Source: JAAFHN01 sp031421855 (GTDB lineage Bacteria > Pseudomonadota > Gammaproteobacteria > Burkholderiales > Burkholderiaceae_C). Taken from it: a stretch of 14,671 nt of DNA. A program made the position numbers and the translations under genes. Numbering within the stretch: position 1 is the stretch's first letter; each line of letters starts with the position of its first letter. Location: positions 1-14,671 of the forward strand of contig JANOPN010000055.1 in the NCBI GenBank assembly GCA_031421855.1, read 5' to 3'. Under the pieces are notes generated by a model, which was given only the letters and a program-made list of their open reading frames with translations, made no database searches and was not told the origin of the DNA. Positions 7,960-14,609 of this stretch are shown in pieces.

Positions 7960-8634
7960 CTAGAGCGACTCCAACATGTCTTTGACCAAGGCCACCGTGA
8001 CCACCCGTTTGTTGGCCAAGGCGTAGTGGTCCAAGTGCTCAAGGAGCTGCATCAGTGAGCCCAAGTCGCGCGAAAAGCGGTTCAAAATGAAGTCCATCAC
8101 CTCGTCTTTGAGGAACACACCGCGCGCATCGGCCTGTTGGCGCAACACCGCTCGTCGCTGGGCATCACACAAGGCTTGGAGCGCAAACACATGCCCCCAA
8201 CCCAGCCGGGTGCGCAAATCGTCGCGCAGGCCCAAGTCAGTCACGGGCAGGCTGCCTGAGGCCAGCACCCAGCGCTGGTGAGTTTGGGCCTCAATGAACC
8301 ACTTGAACGCCGCATGCTGTTGCACCGCGCTGAAGGCGTGAACATCGTCAAGCACCACGGCCGCCCAGCGCGGGTCAAACTCGGGCGGCTCGCGCATCGT
8401 GGCATCCAGCCAGCCAATGCGAGCGCCGCTGGCAGACATCACGTCTGCGCACGCACGAAGCAAATGGGTTTTGCCACAGCCCGGGTCGCCCCAGACGTAG
8501 GTTGGAACCGGTGAGCGAGTCGGCGCAGTTGCCCACAACTTCAGGTGTTGAAAGGCAGCGTCGTTGGGGCCGACCAAGAAATTCGAGAAATTGGGCACAG
8601 GCTTCATGCCCATATCCAGCGTGAGCTGTTGCAT
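7960..8634 (-). CDS. hda: DnaA regulatory inactivator Hda
   Basis: AAA+ protein (224 aa) that, bound to the DNA-loaded sliding clamp, stimulates ATP hydrolysis by DnaA and so prevents re-initiation of replication. The N-terminus MQQLTLDMG carries a QLxLD-type clamp-binding motif (residues 3-7), a hallmark of Hda and absent from DnaA. The AAA+ core shows Walker A GDPGCGKT (49-56), Walker B VVLDDVH (93-99), and a sensor-like segment LASGSLPVTDLGLRDDLRTRLGWG (124-147) that includes the expected arginine finger region. It lacks a DnaA DNA-binding domain. The ATG at 8634 is needed to keep the clamp motif. No clear Shine-Dalgarno sequence precedes it. First gene of a four-gene operon and divergent from the 7TM receptor gene, with 73 bp between start codons. 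Confidence 0.93.
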   Translation of the reverse strand: MQQLTLDMGMKPVPNFSNFLVGPNDAAFQHLKLWATAPTRSPVPTYVWGDPGCGKTHLLRACADVMSASGARIGWLDATMREPPEFDPRWAAVVLDDVHAFSAVQQHAAFKWFIEAQTHQRWVLASGSLPVTDLGLRDDLRTRLGWGHVFALQALCDAQRRAVLRQQADARGVFLKDEVMDFILNRFSRDLGSLMQLLEHLDHYALANKRVVTVALVKDMLESL

Positions 8635-8707
8635 GGGGGCGCATTGTAGGCAAGCCCAGCCAATCGACAGCTCGACATGCTAAATTGACCCAAATGATGA
8701 ACATTCA

Positions 8708-10513
8708 ATGCTCAGATTGAAACGCCAACATCCGTGGCAAGCAGCGCAGGGGATTCGTGCGACCCCATGGCGTGCTTGTCTTGCGTTGCTTCTGGCCCTG
8801 GTCGCCGTGACGGCTGCGTTTGCGCAGCCCAAAATCATCGAGCTGAGGGCATCAGACTCACCGACGGTGATTGACTCGAGCGTGCGGGCGTGGGTAGACA
8901 TGACAGGGCAAGCCAGTGTTGACCAAGTCCACGCGCTGAATGAATCTGCATTTGGCCCGTTATCCAAACGAGGCGACGCGCTCAAAGGTGCGCAACAGGC
9001 CCTGTGGCTGCGCATCGACGTCAATGCGATTGATCGAGACTTCGCGTGGTACCTCGGCGCAAGACAGGTCTCAATTGACCAAGTTAGCCTCTACACCCAA
9101 GACAGCCAAGGCAAGTGGCACGGGCAACACGCAGGCACGGCGGTTGCTGTAGCGACGTGGCCCATTCCCGACATGCGACCGGTGTTTGCCATTTCCGCAC
9201 CTGTCGGCATGCCACAACGCCTGTATGTGCGTGCTCACGACCCTTACGGTTCGTGGACTGGCTTGCAAATCATGTCGACCAAGACCTATTTGCAAAGTCG
9301 CCAGTACGAGCGATTGATTTTGGGGCTCTACATCGGTGTCACGTTGGTTGTGGTCGGGTTGGCGTTGGCGAGTTGGCTGACCTGGCGCGAGCCCCTTTGG
9401 CTCAGCTACGCTGGGTACAACCTATGCATGACATTCGGCCAGCTCGCAGTCATCGGTCTTTTGGGTGCCACGGTGCTGGATCGTTGCCCCTTCTTGCATG
9501 AAATCAGCGTGTTCGCCTTGATCGAGGTCGCAGCGATTTTGTGCGTCGCCTTTGCCTTGCATGCCACACAAGCGTTCAAGCGCGCACCCAGATGGGCTTG
9601 GGCCAGCGTGGCCTACATTTCCTTGGCGAGTTTGACGATTTTGGCATTTGTCGCCCTGCGCGCAGACTACACACCCGGACTGATGCCGAGCGCCGCTCAG
9701 GCCACACGGCTTCAACTTCTCGATTGGATCGCGTTTCAAGCCCCACTCATCGGTGCGACTGGCGCAGTCGTGCTGTGTGGCACCATGTTTCAGTCGTGGC
9801 GCAGCGGCTATCGGCTCAGCGGTGCCATGTTGTTGGCCATGCTCCCTGTGGTTGCCGGTTCGATTCCGCAGATCGTCTACAGCTTGAACCAAATTCCGCG
9901 CTCCGCCTTCACCGAGTACGGCTTCATTTTGGGCCTAGTCACCGAATCAATCGCCATGCTGTACGTGATGCAACGCCACAGCCGAGACCTCGCTGCGACC
10001 GAAAGCCGCATGCGGGAGCTGGACCGAGTTGACGCCCTCACCGGCTTGGTGCCACGCAAAGCGGCCATTGGCCGCCTGGATGAACTCATCACCCAATCGG
10101 CTGATCGAGGCCAGCCCTGCGCGGTGATGTTGGTGCAACTCGACAACATCGGCGAAATTGAACGTGAACATGGCGCCAGCGTTCGCGACAATGTGCTTTT
10201 AGTTGCCGCTGGCCAAGTTGGCGCACAGGCTGCGTCCGGTGACCTTGCTGCTCGCGTTGGACAAACCCGGTTCTTGGTCGCATACGGCAAGCTGCTGCAT
10301 GAAGAAGGCCTGCGCCACCATGCTGCAGGCGTGATCGCAAGCGGCCTGCGTGGTCACGCACTCATTCCTGTTGGGGCAGATTTGAATTACCGCGTGTGGA
10401 TTGCGATGCACCTTGCCCAAAGTGGCAACGCATCGGTGTTGATCGACAACTTTGAGCGCCACGCCGACCTGCCCGCCGACAGCAAGTCGGCGCGGCGAAT
10501 TCACCGCATCTGA
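8708..10513 (+). CDS. 7TMR-DISM membrane receptor with degenerate GGDEF domain
   Basis: Predicted inner-membrane sensor (601 aa). In order: signal peptide (1-40, cleavage near AFA-Q), a periplasmic 7TMR-DISM extracellular domain of type 2 (about 45-190, with the typical QALWLRIDV at 97-105), seven hydrophobic helices (about 203-225, 229-256, 265-289, 296-317, 338-362, 369-396, 400-421), then a cytoplasmic GGDEF-like domain (about 438-590). The GGDEF domain opens with a recognisable DALTGLVPRKAA (442-453), but the active-site loop reads ARVGQTRFLV, so GGDEF is replaced by GQTRF (518-522) and the conserved asparagine of the NR motif is proline (449). It is therefore unlikely to make cyclic-di-GMP and may bind a ligand or protein partner instead. 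Ligand unknown. It is divergent from hda and convergent with the AI-2E transporter gene. Confidence 0.85.
   Translation: MLRLKRQHPWQAAQGIRATPWRACLALLLALVAVTAAFAQPKIIELRASDSPTVIDSSVRAWVDMTGQASVDQVHALNESAFGPLSKRGDALKGAQQALWLRIDVNAIDRDFAWYLGARQVSIDQVSLYTQDSQGKWHGQHAGTAVAVATWPIPDMRPVFAISAPVGMPQRLYVRAHDPYGSWTGLQIMSTKTYLQSRQYERLILGLYIGVTLVVVGLALASWLTWREPLWLSYAGYNLCMTFGQLAVIGLLGATVLDRCPFLHEISVFALIEVAAILCVAFALHATQAFKRAPRWAWASVAYISLASLTILAFVALRADYTPGLMPSAAQATRLQLLDWIAFQAPLIGATGAVVLCGTMFQSWRSGYRLSGAMLLAMLPVVAGSIPQIVYSLNQIPRSAFTEYGFILGLVTESIAMLYVMQRHSRDLAATESRMRELDRVDALTGLVPRKAAIGRLDELITQSADRGQPCAVMLVQLDNIGEIEREHGASVRDNVLLVAAGQVGAQAASGDLAARVGQTRFLVAYGKLLHEEGLRHHAAGVIASGLRGHALIPVGADLNYRVWIAMHLAQSGNASVLIDNFERHADLPADSKSARRIHRI
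10474..10492. terminator. GC-rich hairpin near the convergent gene ends (weak terminator candidate)
   Basis: A perfect 7-bp stem CGCCGAC / GTCGGCG with a 5-base loop lies in the last codons of the receptor gene and 27 bp beyond the stop of the convergent transporter gene. With only 5 bp between the two stops, termination signals must lie in coding sequence. No T tract follows on either strand, so a factor-independent role is doubtful. Confidence 0.2.
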
Positions 10514-10518
10514 ACGCG

Positions 10519-11583
10519 CTATTTGCCTGAAAAAAGCTCGCTGGCCAAATAACCCGCCTTGAGCCGGCGAAGGCCGACCAACAAAACCGCACTGGCCGGC
10601 AGCGCGATCAACACGCCCACAAAACCCAAGATTTGGCCAAACGCCAAGAGCGCAAAAATCACCGCAAGCGGGTGCAGGCCAATGCGCTCGCCGACCAGTC
10701 GAGGCGTTAAATACAGACTCTCGATCAGCTGGCCCAGCCCAAAAACCACCGCGATCATCAAAAACGCCTTGGCCGATGCAAATTCCAGCAAGCCAGCCAA
10801 AATGGCCAAAATCAGTCCCGTGCCAAAGCCCAGGTACGGCACAAACATCGCCATGCCGGTGAACACGCCAATGGGCAGCGCCAAATCAAGCCCAAACAGC
10901 GCCAAACCGACCGCATAAAACACCGACAAAATGGCCATCACCAGCAGCTGCCCGCGCAAATACTGCCCCAACACCTCATCGCATTCGCAGGCAAAACCAT
11001 CAACTCCCGCGCGCAGTCGCATCGGCACAAAGTCGCGCAGCCGCTGAACCAAGCCATTCCAATCCAAAAGCAGATAAAACAGGGCAACGGGCACCAAAAC
11101 CGCGTTACCAATCACCGCCAGCGCCACACTGCCGCCAATGCGAACCGAAGCCAGCACGGCAGCCAAGCCGTCCTCGGCGTTGGCGTTCAGGTACTTGAGC
11201 ACAAACGCCTTGATGCTCGCCACATCCAGCGACACATGAATACCCCACTGAGCCAACCAAGGCAGCAAACCCGTGTTGAGTTTTTCCGCCAAGATGGGAA
11301 TTTGCTCGCGCAGCAACGGCAGCTCTTTGGCAATGATCGGCACGATGAGCAGCATCACAGACAACAAGGCCACGATGAACAACACTTCAACCACCACCAC
11401 GGCGATGACCCGCGCGACACCTTTGCGTTGCAGCTTGTCCACCACCGGCGCCAAGGCATAGGCCAACACGGCCGCAACCACAAACGGCGTCAACACCGGG
11501 GCCAACAGCCACAAAGCAAGGCCCAAACCAGCAGCGATGCCGGCCCAAGCCAAGCCTTGTTTTTGAGCAGAATTGAGTTGCAT
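10519..11583 (-). CDS. AI-2E family transporter (PerM/TqsA-like permease)
   Basis: Polytopic inner-membrane protein (354 aa) of the AI-2 exporter / PerM family. The sequence shows an N-terminal pair of helices (about 10-45, with LLAPVLTPFVVAAVLAYALAPVV, a characteristic opening), a third around 60-85, an amphipathic central loop (about 90-150), then several further helices, with the family-typical late segments PIGVFTGMAMFVPYLGFG and LVGERIGLHPLAVIFALLAFG. Length is normal. Members have been linked to autoinducer-2 export, sodium/proton exchange or unknown permease roles, so the substrate is not assignable. ATG 11583 gives the expected N-terminus. It is divergent from purM, with 158 bp between them. 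A purM / AI-2E transporter / hda neighbourhood is common in Burkholderiales; here the 7TM receptor gene sits between the transporter and hda. Confidence 0.9.
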   Translation of the reverse strand: MQLNSAQKQGLAWAGIAAGLGLALWLLAPVLTPFVVAAVLAYALAPVVDKLQRKGVARVIAVVVVEVLFIVALLSVMLLIVPIIAKELPLLREQIPILAEKLNTGLLPWLAQWGIHVSLDVASIKAFVLKYLNANAEDGLAAVLASVRIGGSVALAVIGNAVLVPVALFYLLLDWNGLVQRLRDFVPMRLRAGVDGFACECDEVLGQYLRGQLLVMAILSVFYAVGLALFGLDLALPIGVFTGMAMFVPYLGFGTGLILAILAGLLEFASAKAFLMIAVVFGLGQLIESLYLTPRLVGERIGLHPLAVIFALLAFGQILGFVGVLIALPASAVLLVGLRRLKAGYLASELFSGK

Positions 11584-11741
11584 TTGTTGAAGTCAAGCAA
11601 GAAGTTGCAAACAGTGTAGCCGCCACGTCAGAAGACGCACTTGCATACACCCGTGACGGCTCAGGGCACTAAAATAGAGTTAAATCGGCTTCTGGTCACC
11701 GGATTCATTCGATTTGTTGCTACACTTTTTATAGTAATCAC
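11584..11741. other. Divergent intergenic region between the AI-2E transporter gene and purM
   Basis: This 158-bp region should hold the promoters of both genes. It contains one copy of the dispersed repeat (11681-11730). A TATAGT -10-like hexamer at 11730-11735, 6 bp before the purM ATG, and a TAAAAT at 11670-11675 are visible. Neither has a good -35 at standard spacing. No Shine-Dalgarno sequence precedes purM. No purine riboswitch fold or PurR-type operator is recognisable by eye. Confidence 0.4.
11681..11730 (+). repeat. Dispersed repeat, copy 2 (upstream of purM)
   Basis: Contains TGGTCACCGGATTCATT and GATTTGTTGCTA. From 11693 to 11722, 28 of 30 positions match copy 4 (14393-14422). Its right flank, TTTGTTGCTACACTTTTT (11713-11730), matches copy 3 (minus strand of 12816-12833) at 17 of 18 positions. 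It ends 11 bp before the purM start codon. Confidence 0.8.
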
Positions 11742-12806
11742 ATGAACTCAATTCGCCCGCCCGCCCCCGCCACAGATGCCATCACCTACCAATCCAGCGG
11801 TGTGGACATCGACGCGGGCGACGCCTTGATCGAGCGAATCAAGCCCCACGCCAAACGCACCATGCGCGCGGGGGTTTTGGCGGGCATCGGTGGCTTTGGT
11901 GCCATGTTTGAAGTGCCCAAACACTTGCGCGAGCCGGTGCTGGTCAGCGGCACCGACGGCGTGGGCACCAAACTCAAGCTCGCCTTTGAGTGGGGCATGC
12001 ACGACGGCGTGGGTCAAGACCTCGTGGCGATGAGCGTCAACGACGTGCTCGTGCAAGGCGCAGAGCCCCTGTTCTTTTTGGACTATTTCGCATGCGGCAA
12101 GCTCGATGTTGACGTCGCCGAACGCGTCATCGCCGGCATCGCACGCGGCTGCGAGCAAGCCGGCTGCGCCTTGATTGGCGGCGAAACGGCTGAGATGCCC
12201 GGCATGTACCCGCCCGGCGAATACGATTTGGCCGGTTTCGCGGTCGGTGCCGTCGAAAAATCCAAAATCTTGACCGGCAGCGACGTCGCAGACGGCGACA
12301 TCGTCTTGGGTCTGGCCAGCCACGGCGTGCACTCAAACGGCTTCAGCCTGGTTCGCAAGTGCATCGAGCGCGCCCAAGCCCAAAACACCCTCCCTGAGCA
12401 ACTCGACGGCAAAGCCTTCAAAGAAGCGCTCATGGCCCCAACCCGCATCTACTGCAAACCACTGATCGAAGCCTTGAAGGCCGAGGTCGGCGTCAAAGCC
12501 ATGGCGCATATCACGGGCGGCGGCCTGACCGAAAACATCCCCCGCGTATTGCCCAACGATTTGGCCGTCAGCTTAGCCCGCAACGCTTGGCCCACCAGCG
12601 AACTCTTCGCTTGGCTGCAAGCCACCGCCAACATCAGCGCATCTCAGATGCACCGCACCTTCAACTGCGGCATCGGCATGGTCATCGTCGTCAGCGCTGC
12701 TCAGGCCAGCGAGTGCGCCCAAATGCTGCGTGATGCGGGTGAAACGGTCTACGAAATCGGCAAAGTCACGGTTCGCGGCGCAAATGAAGCCGTTCAAATC
12801 GCTTGA
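11742..12806 (+). CDS. purM: Phosphoribosylformylglycinamidine cyclo-ligase PurM (AIR synthetase)
   Basis: Cytoplasmic enzyme of de novo purine synthesis: closes the imidazole ring of FGAM using ATP to give AIR (354 aa; the E. coli enzyme is 345). Visible family motifs: YQSSGVDIDAGDALIERIKP (16-35), GIGGFGAMF (48-56), the ATP-binding GTDGVGTKLKLA (70-81), DLVAMSVNDVLVQGAEPLFFLDYFA (93-117), GGETAEMPGMYPPGEYDLAGFAVG (146-169), then HGVHSNGFSLVRK, the late MAHITGGGLTENIPRVLP, and FNCGIGMVIVV. All segments expected of an intact enzyme are present. It appears monocistronic: a divergent gene lies upstream, and a hairpin followed by an 80-bp gap lies downstream. The gene is bracketed by two copies of the dispersed repeat in opposite orientation. 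Confidence 0.97.
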   Translation: MNSIRPPAPATDAITYQSSGVDIDAGDALIERIKPHAKRTMRAGVLAGIGGFGAMFEVPKHLREPVLVSGTDGVGTKLKLAFEWGMHDGVGQDLVAMSVNDVLVQGAEPLFFLDYFACGKLDVDVAERVIAGIARGCEQAGCALIGGETAEMPGMYPPGEYDLAGFAVGAVEKSKILTGSDVADGDIVLGLASHGVHSNGFSLVRKCIERAQAQNTLPEQLDGKAFKEALMAPTRIYCKPLIEALKAEVGVKAMAHITGGGLTENIPRVLPNDLAVSLARNAWPTSELFAWLQATANISASQMHRTFNCGIGMVIVVSAAQASECAQMLRDAGETVYEIGKVTVRGANEAVQIA

Positions 12807-12815
12807 GTTTTTCTC

Positions 12816-12873
12816 AAAAAGTATAGCAACAAACCCAATAGATAACGAGACCAATGGCTGATTTGTTGTCAAA
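12816..12873 (-). repeat. Dispersed repeat, copy 3 (downstream of purM, inverted)
   Basis: On the minus strand it reads an AAATCAGCC block, then TTGGTC, a diverged middle, then GGGTTTGTTGCTATACTTTTT. Over the block from TTGGTC to GCTAT it matches copy 4 at roughly 26 of 33 positions, and over its right flank it matches copy 2 at 17 of 18. It is the most diverged copy in the middle. It partly overlaps the hairpin at 12856-12879. Confidence 0.65.
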
Positions 12874-12885
12874 TCAGCCCGTTTT
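12856..12885 (+). terminator. Hairpin downstream of purM, probable terminator
   Basis: Perfect 10-bp stem GGCTGATTTG / CAAATCAGCC (12856-12865 and 12870-12879) around a TTGT loop, followed by CGTTTTG. It starts 50 bp after the purM stop. The stem is strong, but the T run is only four bases, so termination is likely and not certain. It partly coincides with the dispersed repeat, so it could instead be the repeat's own structure. Confidence 0.5.
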
Positions 12886-12936
12886 GAGCTTCTAGCCGCG
12901 GCGCGGCGCGACGACGACAGTGCCGACAGCATCGCG

Positions 12937-12966
12937 CGGACAGTTTTGCGTCAGTCCTACTAGACT
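12937..12966 (+). promoter_or_regulatory. Weak promoter candidate for the alpha/beta hydrolase gene
   Basis: CGGACA (12937-12942) and TAGACT (12961-12966) are each 4 of 6 matches to the sigma-70 hexamers, with an 18-bp spacer. Transcription would start at or next to the ATG at 12973, giving a leaderless or nearly leaderless mRNA, which agrees with the absence of a ribosome site. Such matches are frequent by chance. Confidence 0.2.
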
Positions 12967-12972
12967 CAGCCG

Positions 12973-13905
12973 ATGAACCACTTCGCCTTCGCCCTGCTTG
13001 GCCTCGCCGCTGCCACATTCACGGCGCCCGCATTCACCCAAACCACACGCCCGGACAACGCGCTCACCGCTGAGATCATCACCGTGCCGGTCAAAGGGGC
13101 CGGCGTTCGAGGAGGCGACGCGCCCATGCCCCTTCACGTCTTCAAGCCGCCGCCGTCCCAAGCCAACGCCAGTGTTGAGCCGTGGCCCGTCGTCATCTTT
13201 TCGCACGGGCGCGCTGGCACCGATGCCGAACGCGCCGCTGTCAAAAACCCCGTGCAAATTTCCCACGTGCGCTACTGGCATGCCAAAGGCTATGCCGTGA
13301 TCGCCCCCATTCGCCCCGGCTACGGCGACAACACGGCCGTTGACCCCGAAGCCAGCGGCATTCGACTGCCCGCTGGCAGCCCATGCATCGGCCGCGCCGA
13401 CTTCAACCGCACGGCAAACGCGGCCGCTCACGCCGTGCGCAGCGCTCACGCCTGGCTTCAAGAACAAAACTGGGCCAGCAAAGACCGCATCTTGCTCGTC
13501 GGTCAGTCCGTCGGCGGGCTAACCACAGTCGTGGCCTGCGGCCAAAATTGGCCTGGTGTCGTCGGCTGCATCAACTTTGCTGGCGGCGCGGGCGGCAACC
13601 CCCAGACCTCACCCGGCGCGTCATGTCAGGCCGATCGTTTGGGCGAGGTCTTAAGCAACGCAGGTAAAACGACCCAAGCGCCTAGCCTGTGGCTCTACTC
13701 AGAAAACGACCTCTATTGGGGCGCAGAAGCCCCCAAACAATGGCATAAAGCCCATGTCGAGCTGGCAGCCGCCGCCGGCCAAAAACACACAGCCGAATTC
13801 TTCGCCGCCCCACCAGTCGAGCCAGACGGCCATCGACTCCTCAGCGCCGGTGGCCGCATTTGGGGCCCGGTACTCGACACTTGGCTCACGAAAAACGGGT
13901 TTTAA
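12973..13905 (+). CDS. Secreted alpha/beta hydrolase (dienelactone hydrolase / platelet-activating-factor acetylhydrolase-like)
   Basis: Predicted periplasmic or secreted alpha/beta-fold esterase or lipase-like enzyme (310 aa). Residues 1-22 are a Sec signal peptide (hydrophobic core FAFALLGLAAATF, cleavage near AFT-Q). The core shows VVIFSHGRAG (73-82), where HG forms the oxyanion region, the nucleophile elbow GQSVGG (177-182, serine 179), the acid in YSENDLYWG (D246), and the histidine in PDGHRLL (H287). The catalytic triad is complete. Cysteines at 138, 189, 199 and 218 could form disulfides after export. Length is normal for the family. Substrate unknown. It follows purM by 166 bp with the hairpin between, so it is likely a separate unit. 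No Shine-Dalgarno sequence is visible before ATG 12973. Confidence 0.85.
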   Translation: MNHFAFALLGLAAATFTAPAFTQTTRPDNALTAEIITVPVKGAGVRGGDAPMPLHVFKPPPSQANASVEPWPVVIFSHGRAGTDAERAAVKNPVQISHVRYWHAKGYAVIAPIRPGYGDNTAVDPEASGIRLPAGSPCIGRADFNRTANAAAHAVRSAHAWLQEQNWASKDRILLVGQSVGGLTTVVACGQNWPGVVGCINFAGGAGGNPQTSPGASCQADRLGEVLSNAGKTTQAPSLWLYSENDLYWGAEAPKQWHKAHVELAAAAGQKHTAEFFAAPPVEPDGHRLLSAGGRIWGPVLDTWLTKNGF

Positions 13906-14021
13906 ACCTCGAAAGTCGCCGAATCACAAGCGCCCCATCGGCTCCCACCGATTGATCCAAGCCGCCTTCGGACCACCCGCAAGCGGCGCTAACCCTTTCG
14001 AGAATTAAACCTGACCCCGGA

Positions 14022-14123
14022 TTACGCGGCTTGCATGCGTGGCGGCTGAGCCTGAACGCAACCGACACCACCGCATTGCTCGACCTAAAAGCGCCCAATC
14101 CGCTCGGCCTGAAAATCAGCTAA
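14022..14123 (+). pseudogene. Coding-like C-terminal remnant, unidentified
   Basis: In the frame ending at TAA 14121-14123 the translation reads LRGLHAWRLSLNATDTT and continues ALLDLKAPNPLGLKIS. Its codon use and amino acid mix resemble the neighbouring real genes, unlike the surrounding sequence. No start codon with a ribosome site precedes it. It may be the tail of a gene removed by recombination or insertion. I do not recognise the family, and chance cannot be excluded for about 34 codons. Confidence 0.3.
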
Positions 14124-14301
14124 GAACTCGCCCCATTAATATGAAAACAGAAGCCGGTTCAAACGAAATGTGATGCTGCAAGCAATCGCGGGTTCTTGCG
14201 TCCCTGCTCGCCTTCATATTTTTGGCCCGACCTCGTGTTGAAATTTGTCTTGAAGCCCAGTTGCCACGCCGATGGCTTGGGTGGCGTTTAGGGTCGGATC
14301 C

Positions 14302-14357
14302 GGTGCAGATGCGGGTGCAAATGCAGCTCAACGCAGAGACGCCGAGGTCGCAGCGAG
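14302..14357 (+). repeat. Short tandem repeat followed by CGCAGAG-type repeat block
   Basis: Two adjacent 12-bp units, GGTGCAGATGCG (14302-14313) and GGTGCAAATGCA (14314-14325), match at 10 of 12 positions. They are followed by ACGCAGAG, ACGCCGAG and GTCGCAGCGAG (14331-14357), an 8-bp periodicity. CGCAGAGG-type strings of this kind recur between genes in many bacteria as I remember them. Confidence 0.45.
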
Positions 14358-14385
14358 CCCAAAAGAGGGTTTTTCGGTACCTTTT

Positions 14386-14425
14386 TGGCACTTGGTCACA
14401 GGATTCATTGGATTTGTTGCTATGA
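14386..14425 (+). repeat. Dispersed repeat, copy 4
   Basis: Reads TTGGTCACAGGATTCATT (14392-14409) and then GGATTTGTTGCTATG. It has 28 of 30 matches to copy 2 (11693-11722) and 34 of 41 to the minus strand of copy 1. It lies in the gene-poor region and is not attached to any gene. Confidence 0.8.
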
Positions 14426-14545
14426 AATTTGCGTAAAAATCATCGCAATGCAAGACTTGACCCTGCCGCCCTCTACTTCTTTGCCGCCAAGATCACGCGA
14501 CTGACCGTTGAACCCGAAATTCCATGCAAGATGGGAGACCTGACC

Positions 14546-14609
14546 CAATACTGTTCGGTTAAGTGATTTCCTGCTATGATTCATTTCCGTAACCACCGCG
14601 GAGAAGATC
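14546..14609 (+). mobile_element. Probable left end of an insertion sequence (start uncertain)
   Basis: The segment TACTGTTCGGTTAAG (14549-14563) precedes the transposase start by about 50 bp and resembles the terminal repeats of IS4-family elements as I recall them. The right end and the target duplication lie outside the window, so the exact boundary cannot be set. Confidence 0.4.

Larger units (their letters stand above)
13906..14609. other. Gene-poor region with repeats and remnants
   Basis: About 700 bp with no intact gene. It holds a short coding-like tail ending at 14123, a 12-bp tandem duplication with a CGCAGAG-type block (14302-14357), one dispersed repeat copy (14386-14425), and three CCTGACCC/CTTGACCC-type motifs (near 14010, 14454 and 14538). 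From about 14124 the base composition is more AT-rich than in the genes to the left. No terminator with a T run is visible directly after the hydrolase gene; a 5-bp ATCGG/CCGAT hairpin at 13937-13952 is too weak to call. Confidence 0.6.

Noticed and set aside
8694..8720. Eight-codon micro-frame (ATG ATG ... TGA) overlapping the receptor start
   Set aside because: It could be a regulatory leader peptide but has no ribosome site or conserved feature visible, so chance is the simplest explanation.
11584..11741. Possible purine riboswitch or PurR operator upstream of purM
   Set aside because: I see no purine aptamer-like stem arrangement and no PurR-type palindrome; the region is largely taken up by the dispersed repeat.
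12892..13467. 191-codon minus-strand frame opposite the alpha/beta hydrolase
   Set aside because: The plus-strand frame has a signal peptide and complete catalytic triad; the antisense frame has no recognisable feature.
14302..14357. Possible CRISPR array from the repeated units
   Set aside because: The units are adjacent without spacers, only two 12-mers are present, and no cas-like gene is in the window.
14116..14425. Short open frames on both strands in the gene-poor region (91 codons minus, 67 codons plus)
   Set aside because: Both run through tandem and dispersed repeats, lack ribosome sites, and show no protein-like composition.
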